From positions 640,532-704,531 of the forward strand of contig NZ_FNHV01000003.1 in assembly GCF_900103585.1 (NCBI RefSeq): a stretch of DNA of 64,000 bases, written 5' to 3'. Positions 15,570 to 24,484 of this stretch are shown in pieces. Both the position numbers and the translations under genes were made by a program. How positions within the stretch are numbered: the first letter of the stretch is position 1; each line of letters starts with the position of its first letter. Under the pieces are notes generated by a model. The model had not been told where the DNA came from. It saw nothing but the letters and a program-made list of their open reading frames with translations, and did not search any database. This DNA comes from Streptomyces sp. cf386. GTDB lineage: Bacteria; Actinomycetota; Actinomycetes; Streptomycetales; Streptomycetaceae.

Positions 15570-16991
15570 TCAGGCGGAACCCCCCACCGTGAACCCGATC
15601 ACGGCCCCGCCCCCGTCCCGCCGGAAGGCGAACGGCGCTCCCCCGTGCGACAGCGCCACCTCCCGCACGATCGACAGCCCCAGCCCGGACCCGGGCAGCG
15701 ACCGCGCGTCGGCGGCGCGGTAGAAGCGGTCGAAGACCCGGATCAGATCGTCCTCGGCGATACCGGGCCCGCGGTCGAGGACCTCGACGCGTACCGTCCC
15801 CGGCCGGGCCGGACCGGCGACGTTGATCTCGATCGGCGCGGTGCCGTCCCGGTCGAACTTGGCCGCGTTCTCGACGAGGTTGGTCACCGCGCGCTGGAGC
15901 ATCCCAGGCCGCCCGTCCGTCGTCGTCTCACCGCTGGCCCGGACCTGGATCCGCCGTCCCGTACGCCGTCGGGCGAGCCCCGCGACGTCCTCGGCGATCT
16001 CGGCGAGGTCCACCCGCTGGACCGGCCCGGTGTCGGACTGCCCGGCCGCCAGATCGACCAACTCGTTGACGAGATCGGTGAGTTCGCGGGCCTCCTGGCC
16101 CAGGTCGGCCACCAGCTCGTCGCGGGTGGCGGGAGGCAGCTCATCGATGCGCCGCAGCAAGGAGATGTTCGTACGCAGTGAGGTCAGCGGCGTACGCAGT
16201 TCGTGCCCCGCGTCCTGCACCAGCCTGCGCTGGTCCTCCTCCGACTGCGCCAGCCGCCCCAGCATGCGGTCGAAGGCCCGGCCCAGGCGGCCCACCTCGT
16301 CGTATCCGGTGACCGGCACCTGGATGCCGAGCCGCCGGGTGCGGGCGACGTCCTCGGCGGCGGCGGTGAGGACGACCAGGCGGCGGGTGATGCGCCGGGC
16401 CAGCCACCAGCCGAAGAGTCCCGCGAGGGTGACCACGGCCGCCATCAGCAGCAGGGTCCGCTGCTGGAGCGCCCGCAACAGGTCCTCGGTGTCGCTGAAC
16501 TCCTGGGCCACCTGCACGGCGCCCCGCCCGCCGCCGAGCGCGACGGTGGCGACGCGGTAGACGTCGCTGCCGACACCGACGTCCTTGTACTGGACCATCC
16601 GCCCGGCCGTCGCGTCCGCCGCGATCCGCCGGTCGCCGGCCGTGACCGGCAACCCCGGCCGCCCCGGGTCGACGACGGCGCCGTCCGGGCCCAGCACCTG
16701 CACATCGGTACGGGCGGGCCGTACGAGATCGTGTCCGGGCGCGGACGACGAGAAGTCCTCCGGGTTCATCGGCCGCTGCCGCACCTCGCCGCGCAGATCC
16801 TGCACGACCTCGTCGAACACGGACTCCTGGTCCACCCGTACCAGCCGGGCCGCCGCGGTGTACGACAGCAACCCGACCAGGACCGTGACCACGGCGGTCA
16901 CGGCCGCGAAGGACAGGGCGAAGGTGGTGCCGAGTCCCGATCTGCGCCGCCCCGTCAGCAGCCGCTCCAGCCGACGGCGGACCGAGCCCAC
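15570..16991 (-). CDS. Sensor histidine kinase
   Basis: The 473-residue protein has two membrane spans (about 22-44 and 180-200) flanking an extracellular sensor, then a HAMP region. It has an H-box AGHELRTPLTSL, an N-box NLVENAAKFD and ATP-lid motifs DRGPGIAEDD and GSGLGLSIV. The arrangement resembles MprB-type envelope-stress sensors. It starts with GTG immediately after the TGA of the response-regulator gene, so the pair is co-translated. It should phosphorylate that regulator. Confidence 0.93.
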   Translation of the reverse strand: MGSVRRRLERLLTGRRRSGLGTTFALSFAAVTAVVTVLVGLLSYTAAARLVRVDQESVFDEVVQDLRGEVRQRPMNPEDFSSSAPGHDLVRPARTDVQVLGPDGAVVDPGRPGLPVTAGDRRIAADATAGRMVQYKDVGVGSDVYRVATVALGGGRGAVQVAQEFSDTEDLLRALQQRTLLLMAAVVTLAGLFGWWLARRITRRLVVLTAAAEDVARTRRLGIQVPVTGYDEVGRLGRAFDRMLGRLAQSEEDQRRLVQDAGHELRTPLTSLRTNISLLRRIDELPPATRDELVADLGQEARELTDLVNELVDLAAGQSDTGPVQRVDLAEIAEDVAGLARRRTGRRIQVRASGETTTDGRPGMLQRAVTNLVENAAKFDRDGTAPIEINVAGPARPGTVRVEVLDRGPGIAEDDLIRVFDRFYRAADARSLPGSGLGLSIVREVALSHGGAPFAFRRDGGGAVIGFTVGGSA

Positions 16992-17738
16992 TCAGTCCTC
17001 CCGCAGCACGTAACCCACCCCGCGCACCGTGTGGATCAGCTGCGGCGCGCCCGGCTCGTCGAGCTTGCGGCGCAGGTAGCCGACGTAGACGGCGAGGTTC
17101 TTGGAGCCGGGGCCGAAGTCGTAGCCCCAGATGCGGTCGTAGATGGTGGAGTGGTCCAGGACGATGCCGGCGTTGCGCACCAGCAGCTCCAGCAGCTCGA
17201 ACTCGGTCCGCGTCAGCTCCAGCTCCCGCGCGCCCCGCCACGCCCGCCGCGCCTGCGGGTCCATCCGCAGCCCGGCGGCCTGGATCAGCCGATCGGGCGT
17301 CCCTGCCGTCCCGGGCACCTCGGGGGTCTCCGGGGTCTGCTTCGGTACGCCGGCGAGGGGGCCGTTCGCCTCACTGGTGCGGCGCAGCAGGGCGCGCAGC
17401 CGGGCGAAGACCTCCTCGACGTCGAAAGGCTTCACGACGTAGTCGTCGGCGCCCGCGTCCAGGCCGGCGATCCGGTCCTGGGTCTCCACGAGCGCCGTCA
17501 GCATCAGGATCGGGGTGCGGTCGCCCTCGGCGCGCAGCACCCGGCAGACCTGGAGCCCGTCGATGCCGGGCATCATCACGTCCAGCAGGAGCACGTCCGG
17601 TGGCGTCCGGTGGGCCTGCGCCAGCGCCTCGACGCCGTCGGCGACCGCGGTGACCTGGTAGCCCTCCAGGGTCAGCGCGCGCTCCAGCGCGTTGCGGATG
17701 GCGCGGTCGTCTTCGGCGAGGAGAACAGTCTGGGGCAC
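16992..17738 (-). CDS. OmpR/PhoB-family response regulator
   Basis: The 248-residue product has a receiver domain (acidic pair E9-D10, phosphoacceptor D53 in LLLDVMMPG, Thr in LMLTA, Lys in VVKPFD) and a winged-helix C-terminus (LELTRTEFELLELLVRN, VYVGYLRRKLDEPG, HTVRGVGYVL). A Pro-rich linker of about 30 residues separates them. GTG at 17738 gives the expected VPQTVLLAEDD start. It forms one transcription unit with the downstream histidine kinase and resembles MprA. Confidence 0.93.
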   Translation of the reverse strand: MPQTVLLAEDDRAIRNALERALTLEGYQVTAVADGVEALAQAHRTPPDVLLLDVMMPGIDGLQVCRVLRAEGDRTPILMLTALVETQDRIAGLDAGADDYVVKPFDVEEVFARLRALLRRTSEANGPLAGVPKQTPETPEVPGTAGTPDRLIQAAGLRMDPQARRAWRGARELELTRTEFELLELLVRNAGIVLDHSTIYDRIWGYDFGPGSKNLAVYVGYLRRKLDEPGAPQLIHTVRGVGYVLRED

Positions 17739-17811
17739 GGGTTCATCTTGCCAAGCCGTGGCGGTCGTACGACGTGATGAACGGCTCACCCGGCCCCTTC
17801 TTACTGGCCTC

Positions 17812-18399
17812 TCACCCAGCCGGTCGCAACGCGGCCAGCTGCTCCTCGAACGGCACCACCTCGGGCTCCGCCGCCCTCTTCGCAGGTCGTCCGAGCATCT
17901 GCCCCGCCAACTCCCCCGCAGCCCGCTGGACCCGCCCGTCCAGCCCGTCCGCACCCCAGTCCTCCGACGCGGCGTACACCCCGGTCGGGACGACCACGGC
18001 CCGCAGATGGGCGAAGAGCGGCCGCAGGGCGTGGTCCAGTACCAGGGAGTGCCGGCCGGTCCCGCCGGTGGCGGCGATCAGCACCGGCATACCCGCGAGC
18101 GCGTCCTTGTCGATCACATCGAAGAACGACTTGAAGAGCCCGCTGTACGACGCGGAGAAGACGGGCGTGACGACGATCAGGCCGTCCGCCGAGGTCACCG
18201 ACTCGATGGCGGCGGCCAGTTTCCGCCCCGGGAAGCCGCTGGTGAAGTTGTGCGCGATCTCCACGGCGAGGTCACGCAGTTCGACGACCTCGAGCTCCAG
18301 GTCGTCCACCCGGCTGCCGACCGCCGCGGCGAGCCGGTCGCCCAGCAGCCTCGTGGACGACGGCACGCTCAGCCCCGCGGACACGACGACGAGCTTCAT
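17812..18399 (-). CDS. NADPH-dependent FMN reductase (CE1759-like)
   Basis: The 195-residue protein begins MKLVVVSAGLSVPSSTRLLG and contains VTPVFSASYSGLFKSFFD and ATGGTGRHSLVLDHALRPLF, typical of NADPH-dependent FMN reductases of the flavodoxin-like fold. Its ATG overlaps the TGA of the luciferase-like monooxygenase by 4 bp. The two proteins match the recurring CE1758/CE1759 pair of actinobacteria. The reductase presumably supplies reduced FMN to the monooxygenase. Confidence 0.88.
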   Translation of the reverse strand: MKLVVVSAGLSVPSSTRLLGDRLAAAVGSRVDDLELEVVELRDLAVEIAHNFTSGFPGRKLAAAIESVTSADGLIVVTPVFSASYSGLFKSFFDVIDKDALAGMPVLIAATGGTGRHSLVLDHALRPLFAHLRAVVVPTGVYAASEDWGADGLDGRVQRAAGELAGQMLGRPAKRAAEPEVVPFEEQLAALRPAG

Positions 18400-19481
18400 G
18401 CGACGGTCACCTCCTGAGCGGCCTTGAGCGAAGCGTGGGTCGGCGCCTCCGGCACACCTGCGGGGCGCCGCGCTGCGAACTCCTTGCGCAGCACCGGCAC
18501 GACCTCCTCGCCGAGCAGGTCGATCTGCTCCAGCACGGTCTTCAGCGGCAGCCCGGCGTGGTCGACGAGGAACAGCTGGCGCTGGTAGTCGCCGGCGTAC
18601 TCGCGGAAGGCCAGGGTCTTCTCGATGACCTGCTCCGGCGTGCCGACGGTCAGCGGCGTCTGGGCGGTGAAGTCCTCCAGCGACGGCCCGTTCCCGTACA
18701 CCGGCGCGACGTCGAAGTAAGGCCGGAACTCGCGCACAGCGTCCTGCGAATTGCGCCGCATGAAAACTTGCCCGCCGAGCCCCACGATCGCCTGCTCGGG
18801 CGTGCCGTGCCCGTAGTGGGCGTACCGGGTCCGGTACAGCTCGACCATCCGCTTGGTGTGGTCGGCCGGCCAGAAGATGTTGTTGTGGAAGAAGCCGTCG
18901 CCGTAGTACGCGGCCTGCTCGGCGATCTCCGGGGAGCGGATCGAGCCGTGCCAGACGAACGGCGGCACGCCGTCCAGCGGCCGGGGCGTGGACGTGAAGC
19001 CCTGCAGCGGCGTACGGAACTTCCCCTCCCAGTTCACGACGTCCTCGCGCCACAGCCGGTGCAGCAGGGCGTAGTTCTCGATGGCGAGGTTGATGCCCTG
19101 CCGGATGTCCTGGCCGAACCAGGGGTAGACCGGGCCGGTGTTCCCGCGCCCCATCATCAGATCCACCCGCCCGTCGGCCAGGTGCTGGAGCATCGCGAAG
19201 TCCTCGGCGATCTTCACCGGGTCGTTGGTGGTGATGAGGGTGGTGGAGGTGGAGAGAACCAGCCGCTCCGTCCGCGCCGCGATGTACCCGAGCATCGTCG
19301 TCGGCGACGACGGCACGAACGGCGGGTTGTGATGCTCCCCGGTCGCGAAGACATCGAGCCCGACCTCCTCGGCCTTCAGCGCGATGGCGACCATGGCCTT
19401 GATGCGGTCCCGCTCGGTCGGCGTACGCCCCGTCGTGGGGTCCGGCGTGACATCGCCGACGCTGAAGATCCCGAACTGCAT
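18396..19481 (-). CDS. Luciferase-like FMN-dependent monooxygenase (CE1758-like)
   Basis: The 361-residue LLM-class protein begins MQFGIFSVGDVTPDP, with VFATGEHHNPPFVPSSPTTML, LSTSTTLITTNDPVKIAEDF and GRVDLMMGRGNTGPVYPWFG characteristic of bacterial luciferase-like TIM barrels. It is translationally coupled to the downstream FMN reductase by a 4-bp overlap, forming a two-component oxygenase. The substrate is unknown. A small GTTGA/TCAAC inverted repeat sits about 20 bp upstream of the ATG. Confidence 0.9.
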   Translation of the reverse strand: MQFGIFSVGDVTPDPTTGRTPTERDRIKAMVAIALKAEEVGLDVFATGEHHNPPFVPSSPTTMLGYIAARTERLVLSTSTTLITTNDPVKIAEDFAMLQHLADGRVDLMMGRGNTGPVYPWFGQDIRQGINLAIENYALLHRLWREDVVNWEGKFRTPLQGFTSTPRPLDGVPPFVWHGSIRSPEIAEQAAYYGDGFFHNNIFWPADHTKRMVELYRTRYAHYGHGTPEQAIVGLGGQVFMRRNSQDAVREFRPYFDVAPVYGNGPSLEDFTAQTPLTVGTPEQVIEKTLAFREYAGDYQRQLFLVDHAGLPLKTVLEQIDLLGEEVVPVLRKEFAARRPAGVPEAPTHASLKAAQEVTVA

Positions 19482-19501
19482 GGTGGCTCACCCTCCAGGT
19501 T

Positions 19502-19515
19502 GTTGACCGTTCAAC
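19502..19515. promoter_or_regulatory. Inverted repeat upstream of the monooxygenase gene
   Basis: GTTGACCGTTCAAC has perfect 5-bp arms (GTTGA/TCAAC) around CCGT, about 20 bp before the leftward start at 19481. Size and position suit an operator, but no adjacent regulator gene points to its ligand. Confidence 0.4.
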
Positions 19516-19542
19516 TATAGCTGGAGAACGGGGAGGGGGCGG

Positions 19543-19940
19543 GGAGTATTCCTGGCGGGTTACGGCGGGGGCGGGGAGGGGCACGGCGGTCCCAGGCGGG
19601 TTCCTGACGGGCCCCCGGACCGTCGCCCATGCGGGGATCGCTACCGGGGACCATCGCCCACGCAGGACCGGACGGCGAGTACTCCCGGCGGGCGTCAGCG
19701 GGTTCCCGGCGGGTTCCCAGATGCGGCAGTCACAGCATGTCCCCGGCGGATCCCGGCAGGTCCCGGCACGTCCCAGGCGGGTTCCCGGCGGCTCCCAGCG
19801 ATCCCGGCGCGTCCCAGCAGTTTCCCGGCGGCTCCCGGGACCGTCGCCCGTGCGGGGATCGCCGCAGGGGACCATCCCCACGCGGATCGCTGCCCGGGAC
19901 TCTCTCCCTCCGTATGGTTCCCGGCGCCGGGCGCCGATCC
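19543..19940. repeat. Imperfect repeat array rich in TCCCGGCGG units (intergenic)
   Basis: This 470-bp gap has no convincing gene. Instead it holds many 10-11-bp variants of TCCCGGCGG between about 19683 and 19840. It also holds a longer duplicated block: ACCGTCGCCC(A/G)TGCGGGGATCGC at 19619 recurs at 19840, 221 bp apart. GAGTA(T/C)TCC(T/C)GGCGGG at 19544 recurs near 19677. The degenerate but phased look suggests expansion by slippage or recombination. Confidence 0.6.
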
Positions 19941-19953
19941 CGGCAGCCCAGGC

Positions 19954-20544
19954 CTATCGCCAGTACGGATCCCTACCCGTCCGCGCAAGCAGCCGCTCGA
20001 ACGTCGACGCGCCCTCGGGCTCCGGCACCGGCTCCCCGAACACCCCCATCTTCCTGGCCGTCGGCGCCAGCTCGTCCACCGCGCCCGCCAGCTCCGCCAC
20101 GACCGCCTCGTCGGCACCCGGGTAGTCCTGGCCCGTCGCCCGTGCCAGGTCCCACACATGCACGGTCAGATCGAGCAGCGCCATCGAGCCGACCAGCCGC
20201 GCGGGCATGTCCATCCCGCCGGTCGTCCCCTCCTCGGCACCCGGCGCCGACCAGGCCGCCACCAGCCGGTCCGCCTCGTCCGCGAGCCGCTCACGCCACT
20301 CGGGGCTCCCGTCGACCCGGTCGGGCGTCTCACCGAAGTCCGACGCCTCCTTCACGGCCAGCCGCTGGAACTGCACGATCACCTGGAAGAGGTGATTGAC
20401 CAGGGCCTTCACGTCGTACTCGGCACAGGGCGTGGGAGCGGGGAGAGCGGCATCGGGGATCGCCCGGACCACCGGAACCGCCCGCTCGCGCGCCAGGCCC
20501 AGCAGCTCACCGATGCCGTACGTCCGCACAGAGTTCGTGTCCAT
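19954..20544 (-). CDS. TIGR03086-like / maleylpyruvate-isomerase-N-type metal-binding protein
   Basis: The roughly 196-residue helical-bundle protein has TPCAEYDVKALVNHLFQVIV near residue 40 and LLDLTVHVWDLARATGQDY near residue 130. These are the two His-bearing segments (NH..., TVHVWDLA) typical of the TIGR03086/DinB-like fold, which binds a metal with three His. ATG at 20544 is the first credible start. It is divergent from the AraC-type regulator, 62 bp away, which may control it. Its biochemical role is not known. Confidence 0.8.
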   Translation of the reverse strand: MDTNSVRTYGIGELLGLARERAVPVVRAIPDAALPAPTPCAEYDVKALVNHLFQVIVQFQRLAVKEASDFGETPDRVDGSPEWRERLADEADRLVAAWSAPGAEEGTTGGMDMPARLVGSMALLDLTVHVWDLARATGQDYPGADEAVVAELAGAVDELAPTARKMGVFGEPVPEPEGASTFERLLARTGRDPYWR

Positions 20545-20606
20545 GCCCCGACCGTAGGGACGTCCAGGGCTGCCCTTCTTGAAGAAACGCGACGTACGAT
20601 CCGGCC

Positions 20607-21422
20607 ATGGAGGCACCCCGCCACGACACCCGCGGGATCGTCGACCCGTCCGCGCTGCTGAACCGCGTACGGTTCCGCCGCCACGAGCCCGCCGAGCCGC
20701 TGCGCCGGTACATCGAGTGGTACTGGCTCATCGACTGGGACCTGCCCGAGCCGTACGCCTCCCACGTGGTCCCGCACCCGTCCGTCAACCTCACCTTCCA
20801 GTGGGACGAGGACGAGGGCCGGCCATACGGCGAGGTCACGGGAGTCGCCCTCGGCCTCTACACCCGCAAGCTGACCGGACGCGGCCGGGTCTGCGGGGTG
20901 AAGTTCCGGCCAGGCGGCTTCCGGCCCTACGCCCCCGAGGCGCCGGTGTCCCGCTGGACGGGCGAGGCGCTGCCCGCCGAGGAAGTCTTCCCGCAGGCCA
21001 CGGCCGACATCACCCACGGGACGGTCACCCCTGCCGACGACCACGCCCGGGTCGCCGCCCTCGACGCCTTCCTCCTCTCCCTCCCCTGCGCCCCGGACCC
21101 CCAGGCCGACCTCGCCACGACCCTCGTCCAGCACATCCGCACCGACCGCACGGTGCGCCGCGTGGCCGACTTCGCCGACGCGCAGAACATGTCGGTACGT
21201 TCCCTGCAACGTCTCTTCTCGACCTACGTCGGCGTCAGCCCCAAGTGGGTGATCCTCCGCTACCGCATCCACGAGGCCCTGGAACACGCCGGCACCCGCA
21301 CCGACGTCGACTGGGCCACCCTCGCCATCGAGCTCGGCTACGCCGACCAGGCCCATCTGGTACGGGACTTCACGGCGACGGTGGGGGTACCGCCCGCGGC
21401 GTATGCGCAAGGGGCGGAGTGA
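20607..21422 (+). CDS. AraC-family transcriptional regulator
   Basis: The 271-residue protein has an N-terminal sensor resembling the DUF6597 type (EPLRRYIEWYWLIDWDLPEP, VCGVKFRPGGFRPYAPEAP). Its C-terminal AraC double helix-turn-helix is RRVADFADAQNMSVRSLQRLF followed by VDWATLAIELGYADQAHLVRDFTATVGVPPAAY (shown as motifs ELGYADQAHLVRDF and VGVPPAAY). It is divergent from the TIGR03086-like gene, which it may regulate. Confidence 0.9.
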   Translation: MEAPRHDTRGIVDPSALLNRVRFRRHEPAEPLRRYIEWYWLIDWDLPEPYASHVVPHPSVNLTFQWDEDEGRPYGEVTGVALGLYTRKLTGRGRVCGVKFRPGGFRPYAPEAPVSRWTGEALPAEEVFPQATADITHGTVTPADDHARVAALDAFLLSLPCAPDPQADLATTLVQHIRTDRTVRRVADFADAQNMSVRSLQRLFSTYVGVSPKWVILRYRIHEALEHAGTRTDVDWATLAIELGYADQAHLVRDFTATVGVPPAAYAQGAE

Positions 21423-21499
21423 CCCGAGGCGCGCCCCCGACACCAACTCGGCAACCTCACCAGCACCGGATCGCACCGCCACCCCACCCCCACGCCACC

Positions 21500-22393
21500 T
21501 CACGGCACCAGCACCAACCGCCCCCGAACCCCACCCTCCGCCAGCCGCGCATGCGCCTTGGCTGCGTCGTCCAGCGCAAACGTCTCGGCCACCCGAGTCG
21601 TCAGCACCCCCTCATCCACCAACCGCACCAACTCGGCCAGCCGCCCCCCATCGGCACTCACCTCGACCGCACCGGTCCGCACCCCCCGCACAGAACCAGG
21701 CTGCGCCTGCGGAATGACCCCCGCATACGCACCCCCGTCCCGCACCCAAGCCAACGCCGGCTCCCCGAGCACGGCCGCGTCCAGCACCGCGTCGACGCTC
21801 CCCGCCCCGACCTCACCGCTCACGAACTCCCCCGCCCCCAGCGACCGTACGAGCTCCTCGTCCCCCTCCCGAGCCACGCCGGTCACCGACACCCCCAGCC
21901 GCACGGCGAGTTGCACGGCATACCCGCCGACCGCCCCCGCGGCCCCCGTCACCACCAGCGACTGCCCCGGCACCAACTCCAGCAGATCCAGGGCCTGTAC
22001 GGCGGTCAGCGCGTTCAGCGGCAGCGTCGCGGCGGCCACCGCGCCGACCGTCCTCGGCGCCGCAGCCACCGCACCCGAGTCCACGACGACGTACTCGGCA
22101 TGCGTGCCCAACGGCTTCAGCAGCCCGGGGTCCAGCGCCACCACCTCGTCCCCCACACTCCAGGCGCCCCCGGCATCCCCCACCGCATCCACGGTCCCGG
22201 CCACGTCCCAGCCCAGCCCGAGCTGCCGCCCCGCACCCCCGAAGACACCGGACCGCACCCCCGCGTCCGCCGGATTCAGCGAGGCCGCCGCGACCTTGAT
22301 CCGCACCTGCCCCGCCGCCGGCTCGCGCACCGCGGTCTCCACGACCTCGACGACCTCGGGCCCACCGAACCTCGACACCACAGCAGCACGCAT
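21500..22393 (-). CDS. Zinc-free quinone-oxidoreductase-type NADP-dependent alcohol dehydrogenase
   Basis: The 297-residue medium-chain dehydrogenase begins MRAAVVSRFGGPEVVEVVE. ASLNPADAGVRSG marks the catalytic domain, and LVVTGAAGAVGGYAVQLAVRLG is the NADP-binding Rossmann motif. Zinc-binding cysteines are absent, as in the QOR subgroup. ATG 22393 is chosen over a longer reading from 22456. It is divergent from the HxlR regulator, a common pairing in which HxlR represses a QOR-like gene in response to electrophiles or quinones. Confidence 0.9.
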   Translation of the reverse strand: MRAAVVSRFGGPEVVEVVETAVREPAAGQVRIKVAAASLNPADAGVRSGVFGGAGRQLGLGWDVAGTVDAVGDAGGAWSVGDEVVALDPGLLKPLGTHAEYVVVDSGAVAAAPRTVGAVAAATLPLNALTAVQALDLLELVPGQSLVVTGAAGAVGGYAVQLAVRLGVSVTGVAREGDEELVRSLGAGEFVSGEVGAGSVDAVLDAAVLGEPALAWVRDGGAYAGVIPQAQPGSVRGVRTGAVEVSADGGRLAELVRLVDEGVLTTRVAETFALDDAAKAHARLAEGGVRGRLVLVP

Positions 22394-22466
22394 GACACAA
22401 CTCCCGCCCAAGAGCATTGATCCCATTCCGGGGCATTCACCCCGCTGCTGTGACAACCCTAGGAAG

Positions 22467-22495
22467 AGTTACTATCGAAAGGTAAGTAGTTACCC
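22467..22495. promoter_or_regulatory. Probable HxlR operator region
   Basis: An AT-richer stretch between the divergent genes contains TTAC-N9-GTAA (22469-22485) and a further AGTTAC copy, giving both inverted and direct TTAC repeats. Position midway between the two starts suits autoregulation by the HxlR protein and control of the oxidoreductase. Confidence 0.5.
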
Positions 22496-22525
22496 GAGAG
22501 TGTGTATGGACCCCAGAGGTGAGCC

Positions 22526-22951
22526 ATGGCGACCATGACGGCGGCACAACGCCGCGAGCAGGCCCGCATCGAGTACGACGCGTTCCTCAAGGGCTGCCCC
22601 ACCAACCAGCTCATGGAGCGCATCAGCAACAAGTGGGTCTGCCTCACCCTCGCCGCCCTCGCCCCCGGCCCCATGCGCTACAGCGACCTCGGCCGCAAGA
22701 TCGCCGGCGTCAGCCCCAAGATGCTCACCCAGACCCTGCGCTCACTCGAACGCGACGGCCTCCTCACCCGCACGGTCACCCCATCGGTCCCGGTCCGCGT
22801 CGACTACGAACTCACCGCGCTGGGTGACGACCTGGCCCGACTGCTGACCGCGGTGAAGGACTGGGCGGAGACCCACTTCGACGAGGTACGCGAGGCCCGC
22901 GAGCACTACGACGCCGAGGACACGGGCGAAGCAGGGAACAGTCAGAAGTAG
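22526..22951 (+). CDS. HxlR-family transcriptional regulator
   Basis: The 141-residue winged-helix protein carries the HxlR pattern: an N-terminal Cys (GCPTNQLMERISNKWVCLTL), then LAPGPMRYSDLGRKIAGVSPK and MLTQTLRSLERDGLLTRTV. The cysteine at about residue 24 is where such proteins sense thiol-reactive compounds. It is divergent from a QOR-type oxidoreductase. The tail after residue 125 is acidic and probably disordered. Confidence 0.92.
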   Translation: MATMTAAQRREQARIEYDAFLKGCPTNQLMERISNKWVCLTLAALAPGPMRYSDLGRKIAGVSPKMLTQTLRSLERDGLLTRTVTPSVPVRVDYELTALGDDLARLLTAVKDWAETHFDEVREAREHYDAEDTGEAGNSQK

Positions 22952-22978
22952 CGGGATCAGCCAGAAACAGCAGGTCGG

Positions 22979-23458
22979 TCAGAAGTAGTACGTGTCCCCT
23001 GTGTCCAACGCGAGCACCTGCTGCTGCCGCTGCCCGGCCAACTCCTCGAGCTGCTGACCGCTCCGCAAGGTGCCGAACTCCACCAGCACCTCCGACGGCG
23101 CCCCCTGCAGCCGTACCCGCAACCCGACCCGCGGCCCCACCCCGTCCGCGTCCGGCCCCTCGACTCGGCACATCACCACCTGTGGCTGCGCCAGCACGCA
23201 CGTCTGCGGCAGCTCCTGCCGTTCCGCCAGCGGCGCCGACCAGCGCAGCAGCACCGTCACCTTCTCGCCCGACGCCGCGGCCGACCCGAGAACGTGCGGC
23301 GTGAACCGTACGTCGGCCTGCCCGGCGGCCAGCACCAGCGACCCGTGATAGGCGAGAGCCGGCTCGGGCCCGCCCACCGCCCCGGCGTCCGGAGCCACCC
23401 CACCGACCGTCGCCATCACGGCCGCACCGCACACCGCAGCAACCCGCATCCGCCGCAT
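22979..23458 (-). CDS. Secreted protein of unknown function
   Basis: The roughly 159-residue protein begins with a signal peptide ([20 protein letters not shown], cleavage after an AGA-type site). A beta-rich domain follows with two cysteines (QTCVLAQ, VMCRVEG), which could form a disulfide. I recognise no family. ATG 23458 has GAGGAG 8 nt upstream; GTG 23467 is an alternative. It ends 28 bp from the convergent HxlR gene. Confidence 0.65.
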   Translation of the reverse strand: MRRMRVAAVCGAAVMATVGGVAPDAGAVGGPEPALAYHGSLVLAAGQADVRFTPHVLGSAAASGEKVTVLLRWSAPLAERQELPQTCVLAQPQVVMCRVEGPDADGVGPRVGLRVRLQGAPSEVLVEFGTLRSGQQLEELAGQRQQQVLALDTGDTYYF

Positions 23459-23573
23459 ACCGCCCACTCCTCACTCCACGTGGTCGTACGGATGTATCCC
23501 ACGCGGAGCGCCCGACAGGCGCCGTCCAACAGGTGACACTCACCCCACCCAAGCCCCATGCAAGGCTTCCCCC

Positions 23574-23909
23574 ATGCTCATCCTCCGCTCCGCCGCCCTC
23601 TTCGTCGTCGCCGCCCTCTTCGAGATCGGCGGCGCCTGGCTGGTCTGGCAGGGCGTACGCGAGCACCGCGGCTGGCTGTGGATCGGCGCGGGCGTCATGG
23701 CCCTCGGCGCCTACGGTTTCGTCGCCACGCTCCAGCCCGACGCCGAGTTCGGCCGCATCCTCGCCGCGTACGGCGGTGTCTTCGTCGCCGGCTCCCTCAC
23801 CTGGGGCATGGTCGCGGACGGCTACCGCCCCGACCGCTGGGACGTGACGGGCGCGCTGATCTGCCTCGCGGGCATGGCGGTGATCATGTACGCGCCGCGA
23901 GGAAACTGA
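23574..23909 (+). CDS. YnfA/UPF0060-family small membrane protein
   Basis: The 111-residue protein has four hydrophobic helices: [20 protein letters not shown] (with Glu), [38 protein letters not shown] and [20 protein letters not shown] between helices 3 and 4 is the family signature. YnfA proteins resemble small-multidrug-resistance transporters in fold, but their substrate is uncertain. It is a single gene on the + strand. Confidence 0.9.
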   Translation: MLILRSAALFVVAALFEIGGAWLVWQGVREHRGWLWIGAGVMALGAYGFVATLQPDAEFGRILAAYGGVFVAGSLTWGMVADGYRPDRWDVTGALICLAGMAVIMYAPRGN

Positions 23910-23948
23910 TCGCGCGCAATCCGATCCCGTCGGGGCTCAGGGCGGGGC

Positions 23949-24377
23949 TCAGGGCGGCGGCAGCAGCCCCAACTGCCCGAGGAAGTCCATCTCGTCGAAG
24001 TAGAGCCGGTAGTCGACGATGTGTCCGCTGTCGTCGACGGTGGCGAAGTCGACCCCGCGGATCCTGATCTCCTTCTGCGTCGGGGCCAGCGTCTCCCCCG
24101 TGGGCAACTGGATCGGCCCCGTGTTCCGGCCACTGAAGATGCCCTCGTCGATGGCCGTGTTGCCGACCTCGTACGAGTGCACCGACTCGTACGAGCCGTC
24201 GGGAACCGCCTCCGTCATCTGACGCCAGTACGTGGCGATGTCGTCCCGCCCGTGGAGTTCCCCGCCGTCGGGAGTGACGGCGACCGCGTCCTGCGCGTAC
24301 AGCTCGGCGATGGTCTTGGAGTCCGCCGTGGTGATCGCTTCGGTGAGCCGGTCCATGACCTCACGTGCCTGTCCCAT
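23949..24377 (-). CDS. SnoaL/NTF2-like (DUF4440-type) protein
   Basis: The 142-residue protein shows the cone-shaped NTF2-like fold pattern: EAITTADSKTIAELYAQDAV, GRDDIATYWRQM, GVDFATVDDSGHIVDYRLYF and DEMDFLGQLGL. Such proteins are polyketide cyclases, isomerases or small-ligand binders; no catalytic residue identifies which. ATG 24377 has GGGAGG 7 nt upstream. Confidence 0.8.
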   Translation of the reverse strand: MGQAREVMDRLTEAITTADSKTIAELYAQDAVAVTPDGGELHGRDDIATYWRQMTEAVPDGSYESVHSYEVGNTAIDEGIFSGRNTGPIQLPTGETLAPTQKEIRIRGVDFATVDDSGHIVDYRLYFDEMDFLGQLGLLPPP

Positions 24378-24484
24378 GATCCACCTCCCGTGGTGGAGGA
24401 CCTGGTGGAGGACCACCCACCTCATTGTCCCACCGCCCGCCTATCCTGGCCGGACAGGCTTTCGACCACGCTCAAGGAGCAGCC

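Noticed and set aside
19482..19881. Extension of the leftward monooxygenase region frame upstream as a protein rich in Gly/Arg/Thr
   Set aside because: It simply translates the TCCCGGCGG repeat array; the luciferase-like gene has a good start at 19481.
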